DNA of 62,692 nucleotides from DASRQK01 sp040392005 (GCA_040392005.1 JBEBWT010000010.1:1-62692); one strand, 5' to 3'; shown: positions 40,683 through 49,665, numbered from the stretch's first letter. Notes: generated by a model not told the origin, from the letters alone. A program made the numbers and translations.

Positions 40683-43040
40683 TCAGAAAGGTAATCCGAT
40701 CCCGAAGTTGTATTGCAGGAAGCGGTAACGGTCGGGAGCATTGCTCAGGGCGTAACCTGCCTTGAATGCTTTGGCTCCGTTGAACCATCTGGAGATCACC
40801 CATTGGTCGGCCGGATCAAACTGCGGGTCTTTGACTTTGGCTCCCACATCCAGGCGGAGCACAAAATAATCCAGATCGAACCGGAGCCCGGCACCGGCAC
40901 CGATACCCAATTGGCCCAAAAACTTATCGGCCTCAAATTTTCCGCCCGGTGTGAGCTGTTGTTCATGGAGCTGCCAGATATTTCCGATATCGGTAAATGC
41001 GGCACCTTTCACTTTGGCTCCCCAGAAATTGTTCATGACGCGGAAGCGATACTCCAGATTGGCCTCCAGTTTGATTTCCCCCAATTGATCCAGATTCCGC
41101 AGGTTCATGCGCAGGGAGGGATCCAGGTCCTCCCGGTTATAATTGCCCGGCCCCAGGGTACGTGCCTGCCAGGCCCGCATGCCATTCATTCCCCCACCAA
41201 AAAAACTCTTCTCGAAGATCAGCAGGCTGGAATTGTTGCCGTAAGGAATGGCGATACCGGGATTGAAACGGGCTACCAATTGCCGGTCTCCCCCCAGATA
41301 GCGATAATACCGGAAATCACCCTCCATTTTGGCATACTGGAGATAGGGTACCCCGAAAATCTCTTTTTCTCCATCCGCATTCCGGCTGAAATTAAACAAC
41401 GTACTGGCGAGATCAAGCAGGTTGCCGCTTAGGTCCACCGCACCCCGCAGATAGAAAAAATCTTCCTTTCTCAGCAGTTTCGGGGCGTTCAGGGTATAGA
41501 CGTATTGGGAACCCAGCCCAAAATACGCCCGGTTGTTGCTGCGCACATACAGCAGGTAGCCCTTGTCTATGAGATCCTGTGCAAACGCATTGTTCAGTCG
41601 CCCATGCCGGTATTCCAGTACCAGCGGCGACAATTGATGCTGCTTATATTGCGTGCTGTTCCAGAAATAGGAAATGGTATTGACGGCATACCGGTTGGAA
41701 TAGGTCAGGACCTGGTCGAATATCTGCAAGCTGGAGGTGAAGGTGGTCCGGGGCAGTCCGGCACTGTTCAATGAAAATTCCCCGAAAGGAACCAGCAGCC
41801 GGGGAACTGAAATATTGACCCCGACCTGAAAATCATTGTTAAAAATCCGGTCAAACAAATTGCCGGGCAGCCTTGAATCGAACAGCACTCCATACCCCAG
41901 TTTGATGTCCAGTTGCTCGGAGCCGCCAAACAGGTTGCGGTGCGAAAAGGTATTCCCCAGATTGAAACCACTCATTCCCCCGCTGAATGTATATTCTCCC
42001 TCGATCTGATTGGACATAAAAGCTCTGGGGATCAATTCATAATACAGCTCCAGTTTATTGCTGTCCAGTTTTACGTAGTCGCTCCGGACACTCCGGAAGC
42101 TGTTTAGTCCGTAGAGTCTGTCATAAGTGAGGTTTTCCCGATCCAGATTGTAGATGTCACCGGGATACTGGAAAAAATAACGGCTCAGGGCCTTTGCCCG
42201 GAACTTTCCGGTAAAATCCAGAAAAGTCAGGCCATTTGGAGCTTGTGTGACCCTGGGAGCGGATAGATCCCGGCTGGGATCCTGATGGCGTATCGCCACA
42301 AAGCTGCTGTCCACCAGATATTTGATGTGTGCATCCTGGCCCGGCACATTGTCAATATGGATTTTGAGATTTGCCCGGTTCCCGGCGGCACTGGTATCGA
42401 TATCGACATACATGTACTGCCGCATAAAATCCACATAGCCGTTCCTTCTCATCATGGTATAGATCGCTTCCCGTTCGGCAGCAATAGAATCAATGTCCAG
42501 GCGCAGGCCGGGCCTCAGATTGGTGAATGTATGCTTGCTCTGCAGATACAGAGCCGCCACCGAAGGGTCGGCCACGTCCATCTGTATGCTATTGATCGTA
42601 TAGGGTTCGCCGGTTTCGACCAGAAAATTGATTTTTGCCTTTTTTCCTTTGTAATGAATGCTGTCGGTCACTTTTGCGTCCAGATAACCTTTGTTGAATA
42701 GAAAGCGGTTGATTTGCAGGGAGGACAATTCCACCAATGCACTGTCCAGTATGTGCGGAGCTTCACCGACTCTGCGGGTATTTCTGGTTTTGTAGCGTCC
42801 GTTTCTGGTATTGACAAAATTATACAGAAAGAGATTGATTCTGGAATTGGGCTGGATGCTCTGGGGAATATAGCCGAAAGCGTCCTCTTCCAATGCGGGT
42901 GTAAGCCCCTCTATATGGGTCCGGACGACCAGTGCCTGGCCATCTTCCAGAAAGCGTGCGGACCGGCATCCGGCTGAAAATAACAACAAAAACCCTATAC
43001 TTGCATAAAGAAAGTATTTTTTCCTGTAATATTCAGTCAT
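40683..43040 (-). CDS. tamL: Omp85-family outer-membrane assembly lipoprotein, TamL-like
   Basis: A 785-residue BamA/TamA-family protein. It starts with a lipoprotein signal (FLLLFSAGC, lipidated Cys25), which sets apart the Bacteroidota TamL type from TamA. Residues ~30-380 hold POTRA-like repeats (for example KTRNTRRVGEAPHILDSALV and GEPYTINSIQMDV), and the C-terminal half is the 16-strand barrel, including GMRAWQARTLGPGNY (the GxRG-like L6 motif, here GMRA) and ending RFLQYNFGIGLPF with terminal Phe. Role: helping insert outer-membrane proteins, probably with TamB, which is not in the window. Its ATG lies only 6 bp from that of the divergent methyltransferase gene. Confidence 0.92.
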   Translation of the reverse strand: MTEYYRKKYFLYASIGFLLLFSAGCRSARFLEDGQALVVRTHIEGLTPALEEDAFGYIPQSIQPNSRINLFLYNFVNTRNGRYKTRNTRRVGEAPHILDSALVELSSLQINRFLFNKGYLDAKVTDSIHYKGKKAKINFLVETGEPYTINSIQMDVADPSVAALYLQSKHTFTNLRPGLRLDIDSIAAEREAIYTMMRRNGYVDFMRQYMYVDIDTSAAGNRANLKIHIDNVPGQDAHIKYLVDSSFVAIRHQDPSRDLSAPRVTQAPNGLTFLDFTGKFRAKALSRYFFQYPGDIYNLDRENLTYDRLYGLNSFRSVRSDYVKLDSNKLELYYELIPRAFMSNQIEGEYTFSGGMSGFNLGNTFSHRNLFGGSEQLDIKLGYGVLFDSRLPGNLFDRIFNNDFQVGVNISVPRLLVPFGEFSLNSAGLPRTTFTSSLQIFDQVLTYSNRYAVNTISYFWNSTQYKQHQLSPLVLEYRHGRLNNAFAQDLIDKGYLLYVRSNNRAYFGLGSQYVYTLNAPKLLRKEDFFYLRGAVDLSGNLLDLASTLFNFSRNADGEKEIFGVPYLQYAKMEGDFRYYRYLGGDRQLVARFNPGIAIPYGNNSSLLIFEKSFFGGGMNGMRAWQARTLGPGNYNREDLDPSLRMNLRNLDQLGEIKLEANLEYRFRVMNNFWGAKVKGAAFTDIGNIWQLHEQQLTPGGKFEADKFLGQLGIGAGAGLRFDLDYFVLRLDVGAKVKDPQFDPADQWVISRWFNGAKAFKAGYALSNAPDRYRFLQYNFGIGLPF

Positions 43041-43046
43041 TCACGT

Positions 43047-43892
43047 ATGTTGTCAAAATCACAGATTCGGTTTATTACCTCGCTGAAACAAAAAAAATTC
43101 CGCAGGGAACACGGGGTATTTGTAGTAGAAGGAGCAAAATCCGTGCAGGAATTTATCCATTCGGATTATGTGGTCCAGTCTCTGTTTTATACTCCGGATA
43201 CCGCTACAAAAATGGGTAAAATCCCTCAAAATATAGAATTATTTGAGATCAGTGAGGAGGAGCTGGGGAAAATCAGCAACCTGACCACCCCGCAGGGTGT
43301 ACTGGCAGTGGTAAAAATCCCCATTGCGGGGGGGCGGCAGGGACAAAACGATCCCGAAGGCACAGATCTGGCGGCCGCACGGGGTGTGGATACGGCTTCT
43401 GGGGGTGCGGCTTCGGGTCCCGGCCCGGCAGCAGGATTCACCCTGGTGCTGGACGATGTGCAGGACCCGGGCAATCTGGGGACGATCATCCGCACGGCCG
43501 AATGGTTTGGCTTCAGGGAAATTATCTGTTCCATCGGCTCGGTGGACGCCTACAACCCCAAAACCGTGCAGGCCAGCATGGGATCACTCGCCAGGCTCCG
43601 TGTTTCCTATCAGGATCTGTCACAGTTGTTTGAAGCCAATCCCCTGCCGGTCTTTGGTGCCGTGCTGGACGGCCAGTCTATCTATGAAGTGGATTTTGGA
43701 CGAACGGGATTTATTTTGTTGGGGAATGAAGGAAACGGGATTTCTGAAAAAATCCGCAGTTATATCAATTGCCCGGTGACTATTCCCCGGGTGGGGGAAG
43801 CTGAATCCCTGAATGTCGCAATTTCGGCAGCATTATTCTGCTCGGAGTTGATCCGCAGGGACGCAGTGGTGCAATCTCCCGGTAAATTGTAA
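43047..43892 (+). CDS. TrmH/SpoU-family RNA methyltransferase with a linker insertion
   Basis: A 281-residue SPOUT methyltransferase, probably for 23S rRNA or tRNA ribose 2'-O. An N-terminal substrate-binding domain (RFITSLKQKKFRREHGVFVV) is followed by the SPOUT core with motif 1 DDVQDPGNLGTIIRTAEWFG, motif 2 FILLGNEGNGIS and motif 3 VTIPRVGEAESLNVAISAA. Between the two domains (residues ~94-129) lies a Gly/Ala/Ser-rich insertion (GGRQGQNDPEG to ASGPGPAAG) that typical members lack. The start is 6 bp from the divergent tamL start, so its promoter must lie within tamL. purK follows 41 bp later with its own promoter. Confidence 0.9.
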   Translation: MLSKSQIRFITSLKQKKFRREHGVFVVEGAKSVQEFIHSDYVVQSLFYTPDTATKMGKIPQNIELFEISEEELGKISNLTTPQGVLAVVKIPIAGGRQGQNDPEGTDLAAARGVDTASGGAASGPGPAAGFTLVLDDVQDPGNLGTIIRTAEWFGFREIICSIGSVDAYNPKTVQASMGSLARLRVSYQDLSQLFEANPLPVFGAVLDGQSIYEVDFGRTGFILLGNEGNGISEKIRSYINCPVTIPRVGEAESLNVAISAALFCSELIRRDAVVQSPGKL

Positions 43893-43917
43893 ATAAGAGG
43901 AAATTTATCTAATTTTG
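43887..43917 (+). promoter_or_regulatory. Promoter of purK-purE
   Basis: TTG at 43887-43889 (inside the methyltransferase gene's last codons), 20 bp, TAATTTTG at 43910-43917. The box ends 16 nt before the purK ATG. A full consensus match. Confidence 0.75.
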
Positions 43918-43933
43918 GGCATTTAATCCAGAT

Positions 43934-45076
43934 ATGGGAATAGAATTTTACGGTGATTTCAGGCTTGGGATTTTAGGCGGGGGCCAATTGGGCAGGATGC
44001 TGATCCAGGAGGCCATTAATTTTAATGTGGATGTACATGTCCTGGACCCGGATCCGAATGCGCCCTGCAAGGATCTGTGCGCCGGTTTTCAAGTAGGTTC
44101 CCTGGGTGATTTTGATACCGTGTATCAGTTTGGCAAGGATCTGGACATGCTGACCATTGAGATCGAAAAGGTCAATGTGGATGCGCTGGAAAAACTGGAG
44201 GAAGAGGGAGTGATGGTCTATCCGCAGTCCCGCATTATCCGTCTGATCCAGGACAAGGGATTGCAGAAGCAGTTTTTCAAGCAGAACGATATTCCCACCG
44301 CAGCTTTCCAGTTGATTTCCTCCAGGGAGGAGTTGGCCGGTGCATCTTTGCCTTTGCCCTATATCCAGAAACTCCGCAAGGATGGTTATGACGGCCGGGG
44401 TGTCAGGAAAATGGAAACCCAGGCGGATCTGGAGGAAGCTTTCGGCGCCCCCAGCCTGATCGAGCAGTGGGTGGACTTTGAAAAAGAGATCGCGGTCATT
44501 GTCTCCCGGAATGAAAATGGGGAAATGGCAACTTTCCCCTGTGTGGAAATGGATTTTAATCCGAAAGTCAATCTGGTTGAGTTTTTGATTTCACCCTCCG
44601 TACTTTCCCTCGAAATCCAGCAGCAGGCCGACCGCCTGGCAAAAAAAATAGCCGAAGATCTCCAGATCGTCGGGATACTGGCGGTGGAAATGTTTTTGAC
44701 CAGGGAAGGTAATCTGCTGGTGAATGAGCTCGCTCCCCGTCCGCATAATAGTGGGCACCACACCATTGAGGGCAATCTTACCTCCCAGTTCGGACAGCAT
44801 CTAAGGGCCATATTCAATATGCCTCCCGGTGATACGGCTGCCAGAAGTACGGCGGTCATGATCAATCTCCTGGGTGAAGAGGGGCACGATGGCCTGGCAA
44901 CTTATGAGGGAATTGCAGATATATTGCGCAAACCGGGAGTTTATCTGCACCTTTACGGAAAGAAATATACCAAACCCTTCCGAAAGATGGGGCACATCAC
45001 CATAATTCACGAAGAACGGGAAAAAGCGATCAGTCTGGCCAGAGAGGTGCAGGAGCTGATCAAGGCTACCACATAA
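43934..45076 (+). CDS. purK: N5-carboxyaminoimidazole ribonucleotide synthase
   Basis: A 380-residue ATP-grasp enzyme that carboxylates AIR with bicarbonate in purine synthesis. N-terminal LGILGGGQLGRMLIQEA binds nucleotide; the ATP-grasp core shows KLRKDGYDGRGVRKM, EQWVDFEKEIAVIVSR and the metal-binding ELAPRPHNSGHHTIEG. Length is typical. It precedes purE by 12 bp; PurK plus PurE class I make the two-step bacterial route to CAIR. Confidence 0.97.
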   Translation: MGIEFYGDFRLGILGGGQLGRMLIQEAINFNVDVHVLDPDPNAPCKDLCAGFQVGSLGDFDTVYQFGKDLDMLTIEIEKVNVDALEKLEEEGVMVYPQSRIIRLIQDKGLQKQFFKQNDIPTAAFQLISSREELAGASLPLPYIQKLRKDGYDGRGVRKMETQADLEEAFGAPSLIEQWVDFEKEIAVIVSRNENGEMATFPCVEMDFNPKVNLVEFLISPSVLSLEIQQQADRLAKKIAEDLQIVGILAVEMFLTREGNLLVNELAPRPHNSGHHTIEGNLTSQFGQHLRAIFNMPPGDTAARSTAVMINLLGEEGHDGLATYEGIADILRKPGVYLHLYGKKYTKPFRKMGHITIIHEEREKAISLAREVQELIKATT

Positions 45077-45088
45077 AATTAAAGAGAT

Positions 45089-45592
45089 ATGGAAACCAAA
45101 ACAAAACCAGAAGTAGGGGTCATCATGGGCAGTCAGTCCGATCTGCCGGTCATGCAGGATGCGGTGCAGATACTCCGGGATTTTGGGGTAGTGGTGGAAG
45201 TGTCGATTGTCTCGGCGCACCGTACGCCGGAACGTATGTTTGATTATGCCAAAAGTGCCTCCTCCCGCGGTATCAAAGTGATCATTGCCGGAGCCGGTGG
45301 CGCGGCGCATTTGCCGGGAATGGTGGCCTCGATCACCCATTTGCCGGTCATCGGTGTCCCTGTCAAATCCAGCAATTCCATTGATGGCTGGGATTCGATT
45401 TTGTCCATCCTGCAAATGCCCAACGGCATTCCGGTCGCTACCGTGGCCTTGAATGCTGCCAAAAATGCCGGTATTCTTGCCGCACAGATCCTGGCGGTCT
45501 CCTCTCCGGCGATTGCAGAGAAGCTGCATGCCTATAAGGCTGAACTGGCAGCCAAAGTCGAAGAAAGCGCAAGGAACCTGGAACAGCAGTAA
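45089..45592 (+). CDS. purE: N5-carboxyaminoimidazole ribonucleotide mutase
   Basis: A 167-residue class I PurE that moves the carboxylate of N5-CAIR to C4. The substrate loop GVIMGSQSDLPVMQDAVQIL opens the protein, and SAHRTPERMFDYA contains the catalytic His; GAGGAAHLPGMVAS is the third conserved loop. It is coupled to purK. An AT-rich hairpin follows the stop codon. Confidence 0.98.
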   Translation: METKTKPEVGVIMGSQSDLPVMQDAVQILRDFGVVVEVSIVSAHRTPERMFDYAKSASSRGIKVIIAGAGGAAHLPGMVASITHLPVIGVPVKSSNSIDGWDSILSILQMPNGIPVATVALNAAKNAGILAAQILAVSSPAIAEKLHAYKAELAAKVEESARNLEQQ

Positions 45593-45600
45593 CGATGGCT

Positions 45601-45634
45601 TTGAACGATTAATTATCCAATATTAATTGTTCAA
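45601..45634 (+). terminator. Hairpin after purE
   Basis: TTGAACGATTAAT (45601-45613) faces ATTAATTGTTCAA (45622-45634) with one G-T mismatch and an 8-nt loop. It begins 9 nt after the purE stop codon. It is AT-rich and lacks a real T-run (TATTTAAC follows), so termination or mRNA 3'-end protection are both possible. Confidence 0.5.
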
Positions 45635-45674
45635 TATTTAACACACAGGTAACATTCATTTAATGCTGCGGGAT

Positions 45675-45682
45675 TAATTTTG
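45675..45682 (+). promoter_or_regulatory. -7 box of the metallophosphoesterase gene
   Basis: TAATTTTG, perfect TAnnTTTG, only 7 nt before the ATG at 45690; predicted initiation falls at or next to the start codon. No clear TTG element. Confidence 0.45.
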
Positions 45683-45689
45683 CCGCTAT

Positions 45690-46538
45690 ATGCATAGACG
45701 GCCAGTCGATCTTGTAATCATTTCTGATGTGCATCTGGGCACATACGGTTGCCGGGCGACCGAATTGCTGGGGTATCTGAAGAGCATTGAACCCAGTCAG
45801 ATTATTCTCAACGGCGATATCATCGATATCTGGCAATTCAGCAAACGTTACTGGCCGGAATCCCATATGAAAGTGATCCGGAAATTACTCAAGTTTGTGG
45901 CTGAGGGGATACCGGTCTATTACCTGACCGGCAATCACGATGAAATGCTGCGAAAATTTGCAGACTTCAATCTGGGTTCTCTATCCCTGATGAATAAGCT
46001 GTCTATGGATATCGGCAAGCAAAAAGCCTGGATTTTCCACGGAGATATTTTTGATGTCACCATGCAGCATTCCAAGTGGCTGGCCCGTCTCGGGGCAGTC
46101 GGATACGACAGCCTGATCCTGCTCAACACCTTTGTAAACTGGATGCTGGTCAAATTCGGCCGGGGAAAAATGAGTCTTTCCAAAAAGATCAAAAACAGTA
46201 TTAAAAATGCCGTCAAATTTATCAATGATTTTGAGACTACTGCATCAGAGCTGGCCATTGAAAAAGGTTATCAGTATGTGATCTGCGGGCATATACACCA
46301 TCCGGAGATCAAGGAGATCAAGACAGCAAAAGGATCCGTGACTTATCTCAATTCGGGGGATTGGATCGAGAACCTGAGCTCGCTGGAATATCATCGTGGA
46401 CAATGGAGTATTTACCGGCATCCCGACTCCGGCCTGGAATCCGCAGGTACCGGAAAGCGGGACGACGAAACCGATAGCGAGCTGCTGAGCGAAAAGCTGG
46501 ATGTGCGCAAGTTGCTCGCCCTATTGAAGGCAGAGTAG
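45690..46538 (+). CDS. LpxH-like calcineurin-type metallophosphoesterase
   Basis: A 282-residue enzyme with the metallophosphoesterase signatures D-x-H (ISDVHLGTYGC), GD (LNGDIIDIWQF), GNHD (YLTGNHDEML), and the distal GHIHHPEI. The arrangement resembles the UDP-2,3-diacylglucosamine hydrolase group (COG2908), but a second, better LpxH candidate is encoded at 60353-61114, so this one may act on another phosphodiester or pyrophosphate. A C-terminal tail of ~30 charged residues follows the fold. A -7 box lies just 7 nt ahead of the start. The next gene begins 62 bp downstream. Confidence 0.85.
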   Translation: MHRRPVDLVIISDVHLGTYGCRATELLGYLKSIEPSQIILNGDIIDIWQFSKRYWPESHMKVIRKLLKFVAEGIPVYYLTGNHDEMLRKFADFNLGSLSLMNKLSMDIGKQKAWIFHGDIFDVTMQHSKWLARLGAVGYDSLILLNTFVNWMLVKFGRGKMSLSKKIKNSIKNAVKFINDFETTASELAIEKGYQYVICGHIHHPEIKEIKTAKGSVTYLNSGDWIENLSSLEYHRGQWSIYRHPDSGLESAGTGKRDDETDSELLSEKLDVRKLLALLKAE

Positions 46539-46600
46539 TTTTTGCTGGATATCGTACCGAAAATTTGCTTAATATTGTACGGAAAATTGAACAGGCCCGT

Positions 46601-47584
46601 ATGATCATTACACAATTCCGAAAATTCACTCCCTTCAATATGGTATTGTTGGTGGTGCTGGGACTGTTGTATTGTTTCTGGATGTTTGTCCGTCTGCCCG
46701 CTGAATCGGGGGCGCAATTGGTCGAACCCGGTATGCTCCTTCCCTTTGGACAGAATGTGGTTTTCCCCCTGGACTCCCGCCTGAATCTCATCATCACGTT
46801 ATTATTGACCATTCTGCAAGCATTGTACCTGAACAGGGTCATGAATAAATACAATTTTTTTGGCAAACCCGGTTTTCTGGTGGCATTGATGTACCTGACA
46901 CTGGCAAGCCTGGCCCATTCATTTTTGGTGCTGACCCCGAGCCTGATCTGCAATTTTATTTTTATCCGCATCCTGGACAAGCTGATCGGCATCTATCACC
47001 GGGAGAATGCCATGAGCACGATGTTTGACCTGGGTTTGCTGGTGGCACTTGGCAGCCTGGTCTATTTTCCTTTTGCTGCCATGCTGCTGTCGGTGTGGAT
47101 AGGGCTGCGTTTGTTCCGGCCATTCCATTGGCGGGAGTGGGCGGCCCCGCTGCTGGGATTCCTGTCCGTCTATTTTTTGCTTTGGGTCTTTTATCTCTGG
47201 AATGACCAGGCGGATCAGTTCGCAGCATTCTGGACACCGCTTATTGACCCTACCCTGCCCGCATTCAACCCAAACCTGCAGGTATATCTGGTCTGGGTAC
47301 CAGTATTATTGATTATGATCCTGTTTCTCAATGTCCTCAGACAAAATATTTTTAAAAGGATCGTGCATATCCGCAAGATTGTACAGCTCCTATTGGTCAT
47401 GCTACTGATCAGTCTGGCGGCTATATTTCTGGATCCGGACAAGGAAACCTCCCATTTTCTGCTGGCCGTACCGACCCTGTCCATATATGCGGCCTATTAT
47501 TTTCATTATGCAGCGACAAAATGGTTTTATGAATCTGTATATGTGATTTTATTGCTGTTGATCGTTATTTTTCAGTTTATATAA
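46601..47584 (+). CDS. Polytopic membrane protein, DUF6427-like
   Basis: A 327-residue inner-membrane protein with about nine to ten hydrophobic helices. The N-terminus MIITQFRKFTPFNMVLLVVL and the overall pattern match the Bacteroidota DUF6427 group as I remember it; no function is known. The frame opens at TTG 46565, but the ATG at 46601 gives the natural membrane-protein start. It lies between the metallophosphoesterase and the outer-membrane protein gene. Confidence 0.7.
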   Translation: MIITQFRKFTPFNMVLLVVLGLLYCFWMFVRLPAESGAQLVEPGMLLPFGQNVVFPLDSRLNLIITLLLTILQALYLNRVMNKYNFFGKPGFLVALMYLTLASLAHSFLVLTPSLICNFIFIRILDKLIGIYHRENAMSTMFDLGLLVALGSLVYFPFAAMLLSVWIGLRLFRPFHWREWAAPLLGFLSVYFLLWVFYLWNDQADQFAAFWTPLIDPTLPAFNPNLQVYLVWVPVLLIMILFLNVLRQNIFKRIVHIRKIVQLLLVMLLISLAAIFLDPDKETSHFLLAVPTLSIYAAYYFHYAATKWFYESVYVILLLLIVIFQFI

Positions 47585-47650
47585 CTTTCTATGAAACAGA
47601 TCTTTAACCTTTTTTAACAAAAACTAATGAGTTAAAGCCCAAAAAATAGA

Positions 47651-47658
47651 TAGCTTTG
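47651..47658 (+). promoter_or_regulatory. -7 box upstream of the outer-membrane protein/lptC genes
   Basis: TAGCTTTG, perfect TAnnTTTG, 13 nt before the first ATG (47672) and 49 nt before the alternative at 47708. No TTG at the -33 distance. Confidence 0.45.
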
Positions 47659-47671
47659 CATCCGGTTTGCT

Positions 47672-48997
47672 ATGATTGGGGCAGGCCTCGATATGATTGA
47701 AAAGTACATGAACAGAGCCATATTTTTGATTTTTACCGTGCTGTTTTTGCCTGTCAGCGGCCTTTATGCACAGAAAGCCAGTACCAGTTCACCCTATTCC
47801 AGGTATGGGATCGGTGAATTGCGCGGAAGCCAGTTACCACAGACCCGGGCAATGGGGGGCATTGCCTCCGGAGTAAGGCATATCGGGGTGTTCAGTAATA
47901 TCAATACTGAAAATCCTGCTTCTTATTCTGCACTTCAGTTTACCACTATTGATGCGGGTGTATTTGGCAATATTACACAATTGAGCAACAGTAGCCGGTC
48001 TGAGAATTCCTATAATTTTGCATTGAGTCACCTGAACCTGGCCTTTCCGATGGGCAGGGCAGGTGGGCTGAGCGCTGGTGTCAGACCCTATTCGGATGTG
48101 GGTTACAGTTATATGATGAGTGAAAGTCTGGATACAACTGCCATCAATAAGGTATATGCCGGTGAAGGCGGCACGAACGCAGCCTATCTGGGCTATGGTG
48201 TCCGCATCAATCAGAAACTCAGCGTGGGGGTTAATTTCAACTATCTGTTTGGAAAACTGACGCAGGTGCGTTCATTAGAGTACCCCGGCCAGCCCGGTGC
48301 GCTGAACAGCCGGGAAGACCGGGACAACTTTATCAATGGTTTTTCCGTTGGTTATGGTGCCCAGTATTTTCAACCGGTGGGCCGCTATATACTGGTGCTT
48401 GGATATAGCGGGTCTGCGGGCTCCCAACTCAATTCAAGACAAGATATCCTGACTATCCGGACCCCTTCCAGTGTCAGCAATGGTACGGATAACCTGCCGG
48501 TGGATACTATTTCATACTTCGAGGGGCAGAAAGAGAAGATCACCATGCCATTCCGTCACAGTGTTGGTTTTACATTGACGAACAGCAATAAGTGGATGGT
48601 AGGGGCAGATTTCAGGTATGAAACCTGGTCCAGATTCTCTGAGGGAGGGGTGTCACGGGGCCTGAGGGATAGTTATGGTGTGGCCGTTGGCGGACAGGTG
48701 ACGCCGGATCCTACCGCAGTCAATTATTTTGGAATAGTCGATTACCGTCTGGGGCTGCGATATGATAGAACTTATATCCATGTCAATAATGAAGGGGTCA
48801 ATCAAGTGGCCGTGACCTTTGGACTCGGTCTTCCGCTGCCCTCCCTGTTTGGGCTTTCGTACAATAAAGTAAATGTTGCTGCCGAAATCGGCCAGATGGG
48901 TCGGGTTTCCAACCACCTGGTGCGGGAACGGTTTGTCAATTTCAGCCTGGGCTTTACGCTCAATGACAGTTGGTTCAGGCGACCTACTTATGATTAA
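47672..48997 (+). CDS. Conserved outer-membrane beta-barrel protein
   Basis: A 441-residue protein with signal peptide and many short amphipathic strands rich in Gly, Tyr and Asn. Features: SSPYSRYGIGELRGSQLPQT near the mature N-terminus, NTENPASYSALQFTTIDAG, and repeated strand-turn units through RFVNFSLGFTLND. The type resembles FadL/PorV-like barrels that Bacteroidota encode next to LPS-export genes; the exact role is unknown. Start is uncertain: the ATG at 47672 adds 12 residues before MNRAIFLIFTVLFLPVSG, whose ATG at 47708 gives a cleaner signal peptide. lptC follows 20 bp later. Confidence 0.75.
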   Translation: MIGAGLDMIEKYMNRAIFLIFTVLFLPVSGLYAQKASTSSPYSRYGIGELRGSQLPQTRAMGGIASGVRHIGVFSNINTENPASYSALQFTTIDAGVFGNITQLSNSSRSENSYNFALSHLNLAFPMGRAGGLSAGVRPYSDVGYSYMMSESLDTTAINKVYAGEGGTNAAYLGYGVRINQKLSVGVNFNYLFGKLTQVRSLEYPGQPGALNSREDRDNFINGFSVGYGAQYFQPVGRYILVLGYSGSAGSQLNSRQDILTIRTPSSVSNGTDNLPVDTISYFEGQKEKITMPFRHSVGFTLTNSNKWMVGADFRYETWSRFSEGGVSRGLRDSYGVAVGGQVTPDPTAVNYFGIVDYRLGLRYDRTYIHVNNEGVNQVAVTFGLGLPLPSLFGLSYNKVNVAAEIGQMGRVSNHLVRERFVNFSLGFTLNDSWFRRPTYD

Positions 48998-49001
48998 TCA
49001 G

Positions 49002-49009
49002 AAAGGAGG
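49002..49009 (+). promoter_or_regulatory. Shine-Dalgarno site of lptC
   Basis: AAAGGAGG, a full match to the 16S rRNA tail, 8 nt before the ATG at 49018. Such sites are rare in Bacteroidota, where initiation seldom uses them. An out-of-frame ATG at 49011 is too close to the site to be used. Confidence 0.65.
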
Positions 49010-49017
49010 AATGCCAC

Positions 49018-49587
49018 ATGAGACTGATTCTGAATGTTGCATTGCTGATCCTGTTTGTTTTTTGTGCTTCCTGTGAACCGGATCTGAAAGAGGTCGATCG
49101 GATTGCTTCCATCCAGGCCGAAGAGCCCGTGGATATATCATTGGGAGTGACCGTGATTTTCAGTGATTCAGCAAAGGTCAAGGCCCGCCTGGTAGCCCCC
49201 GAAATGCGCAATTATCAGGCCGTTGAACGTCCCTATTATGAATTCCAGAAGGGTTTGACCATTTATTTCTTTGATGAGCAGGGCGTGGAGACCCAGCGGA
49301 TTACTTCGGATTATGCGATCAGGCGTGAACTGGAAGAGATAGTCGAATTCCGGAAGAATGTAGTGATCACCCGGGCAGATGGCGTACAGATCAAGACTGA
49401 AGAGCTTATCCACAATGAAAAGGAAAATACCTTTTATAATCAATCGCCCATAGCCGGCTATTCCAAAGACGGCAGGAATACTTTTCAGGGGGCCTCATTC
49501 AGTGCCGACGGGGATTTCAAAAACATTGAAGTGCAGAATACCACCGGTGTGATGTATCTGGAAGGAGATCGTAAACCGGGATTCTGA
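49018..49587 (+). CDS. lptC: LPS export ABC transporter periplasmic protein LptC
   Basis: A 189-residue single-domain protein with an N-terminal hydrophobic segment ending in a probable lipobox (FCASC, Cys19). The beta-jellyroll body contains VIFSDSAKVKARLVAPEM, FQKGLTIYFFDEQGVETQRI and EEIVEFRKNVVITRADGVQI, the repeating pattern of LptA/LptC proteins, which pass LPS from the inner-membrane LptBFG complex to the periplasmic bridge. It has an unusually good ribosome-binding site and follows an outer-membrane barrel gene. Confidence 0.87.
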   Translation: MRLILNVALLILFVFCASCEPDLKEVDRIASIQAEEPVDISLGVTVIFSDSAKVKARLVAPEMRNYQAVERPYYEFQKGLTIYFFDEQGVETQRITSDYAIRRELEEIVEFRKNVVITRADGVQIKTEELIHNEKENTFYNQSPIAGYSKDGRNTFQGASFSADGDFKNIEVQNTTGVMYLEGDRKPGF

Positions 49588-49638
49588 TCTGCCGGCAAAC
49601 CTGCATCCGCACTTATTGCTATTGCACATTTGGTTTTC

Positions 49639-49665
49639 ATCACGAAGCCTAATGCGGAATCTGGG
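49639..49665 (+). repeat. Dispersed intergenic repeat, copy B
   Basis: Second copy of the 27-bp sequence at 4095-4121 (25 of 27 identical; core CCTAATGCGGAATCTGGG), in the 244-bp gap between lptC and the PpiD-like gene. Same orientation as copy A. The rest of this gap shows a T-rich stretch (49725-49745) but no gene and no clear promoter. Confidence 0.6.
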
